Translations under genes and position numbers: made by a program
The notes under the pieces: generated by a model
What the model was told of the DNA's origin: nothing
What the model saw: only the letters and a program-made list of their open reading frames with translations
Database searches by the model: none
Assembly: GCA_031257955.1 (NCBI GenBank)
Contig: JAIRNQ010000369.1
Span: 1-6,471 of the forward strand
DNA from: Deltaproteobacteria bacterium
GTDB lineage: Bacteria; Desulfobacterota; Desulfarculia; Adiutricales; Adiutricaceae
Length of the DNA stretch: 6,471 nucleotides
Direction of reading: 5' to 3'
Part shown: positions 5,992-6,471 of the stretch, piece by piece
Numbering within the stretch: position 1 is the first letter of the stretch
Layout of the letters: every line of letters begins with the position of its first letter

Positions 5992-6133
5992 ATGAGCGAA
6001 ACCAACGCTAAAAGTTTTCAAAAACAACTAAATAGGTTTAACCAATTAACTTATACCTAAATAAACTCCGCAAGAAGTTCAAAAAATCAACCGCTATCTG
6101 ACAGAGGACAAACCTCTGCCAGATAATGAATAG
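5992..6133 (+). pseudogene. Decayed start of an unknown gene, or a 22-codon leader ORF
   Basis: ATG 5992 has GGAG nine bases upstream (TTTGGAGAAAACC) and codes MSETNAKSFQKQLNRFNQLTYT, then TAA at 6058. Protein-like sequence continues in shifted frames: NKLRK from 6060 in one frame, then EVQKINRYLTEDKPLPDNE ending at TAG 6131-6133 in another. That pattern fits a gene start broken by small indels. The INRYL.EDKPLPD type reminds me of the N-terminus of some site-specific DNA methyltransferases, but this is weak recall. Alternatively the first 22 codons are a short leader peptide of the ATPase gene. Confidence 0.4.
6095..6125. repeat. 13-bp inverted repeat before the ATPase gene
   Basis: TATCTGACAGAGG (6095-6107) and CCTCTGCCAGATA (6113-6125) pair with one mismatch around the loop ACAAA. 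It ends 16 bases before the ATPase start. There is no T-run on the plus side; on the minus side GCGGTTGATTTTTT follows, so it could end minus-strand transcripts. It may also be incidental to the coding remnant it overlaps. Confidence 0.7.
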
Positions 6134-6141
6134 AAGAACCA

Positions 6142-6471
6142 ATGATAACACAATCATCAAAACTTTTTAACACTACGGGTCCATGTGTGCCAGAGAAGCA
6201 CTACATGCTGCCGGTTTTACCAAGGCTTCCTGGTGTGGATGAAATGATCGCTAATGAAAACTATTTCATCCTTCACGCGCCTCGTCAATCTGGCAAGACT
6301 ACCTTTATAAAATCCTTGATTAATCATGTAAATTCTGGATTAAAGTATTACGCTCTGTATTTTTCTTTGGAGACTTTGGAAGATATTGTTGAAGACAATG
6401 AAGCTATGACAAGAATAGCGGATGAAATAAATCGTTCTTTAAAAATGTCAGGACTAGAAGTTTTAAAAAAA
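6142..6471 (+). CDS. Partial P-loop AAA-type ATPase, N-terminus only
   Basis: 110 codons are present before the right edge. ATG 6142 follows an in-frame TGA at 6127 and a weak AGAAGA ribosome binding stretch. The protein begins MITQSSKLFNTTGPCVPEKH, then YMLPVLPRLPGVDEMI, which is the signature start of a common family of uncharacterised ATP-binding proteins (AAA-ATPase-like). Walker A is APRQSGKTT at residues 46-54, where Lys52 and Thr53 should bind the nucleotide phosphates. The Walker B and C-terminal parts lie beyond the window; relatives of this kind are typically several hundred residues long, and some carry nuclease-like C-terminal regions. The substrate is unknown. Codon use is AT-rich, unlike adhE, which fits transfer. 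It probably belongs to the same accessory segment as 5526-6141. Confidence 0.85.
   Translation, partial: MITQSSKLFNTTGPCVPEKHYMLPVLPRLPGVDEMIANENYFILHAPRQSGKTTFIKSLINHVNSGLKYYALYFSLETLEDIVEDNEAMTRIADEINRSLKMSGLEVLKK

Overview
The window looks like a GC-rich anaerobic or fermentative bacterial chromosome. AdhE fits such a lifestyle, but nothing here fixes the taxon; Desulfobacterota/Deltaproteobacteria is only a guess. It carries a minus-strand gene block from about 2 to 4683, a noncoding stretch with a probable group II intron remnant from about 4684 to 5525, and a much more AT-rich segment from about 5526 to the right edge.

The minus-strand block, read in the direction of transcription, has three genes. 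First is a 430-residue unrecognised protein (4683 to 3391). It has an N-terminal four-cysteine zinc-ribbon, 14-residue repeats, an acidic tryptophan-rich middle and a histone-H1-like Lys/Ala/Gly tail. An apparent one-base frameshift near 3408-3415 probably removed the true C-terminus, which would end at 3306 inside a terminator-like hairpin. Second is adhE (3045 to 436), a full-length bifunctional acetaldehyde-CoA/alcohol dehydrogenase with all expected catalytic and iron-binding residues. It has its own promoter (3186-3213) and a roughly 130-nt GGCC-rich leader. Third, starting two bases after the adhE stop codon and running off the left edge, is a Gly/Arg-rich open frame built of 27-residue repeats (81-bp DNA repeats). 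It would be translationally coupled to adhE.

The stretch 4684-5525 has no convincing gene. Its right half, read on the minus strand, resembles the 5' structured part (domain I region) of a bacterial group II intron, with no reverse transcriptase ORF and no domain V. The sequence then changes sharply to AT-rich DNA with a perfect 19-bp inverted repeat (5596-5636), two plus-strand sigma70-like promoters and a decayed short reading frame (5992-6133). Last is the start of a plus-strand P-loop ATPase (6142 to the edge) of the family beginning with a TGPC.PEKHYMLP-type motif. This right part looks like accessory or horizontally acquired DNA.

The strongest candidates for something undescribed are the zinc-ribbon/acidic/H1-like protein and the repeat protein coupled to adhE. 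Repeat expansion in multiples of three (81, 42 and 204 bp) marks both.
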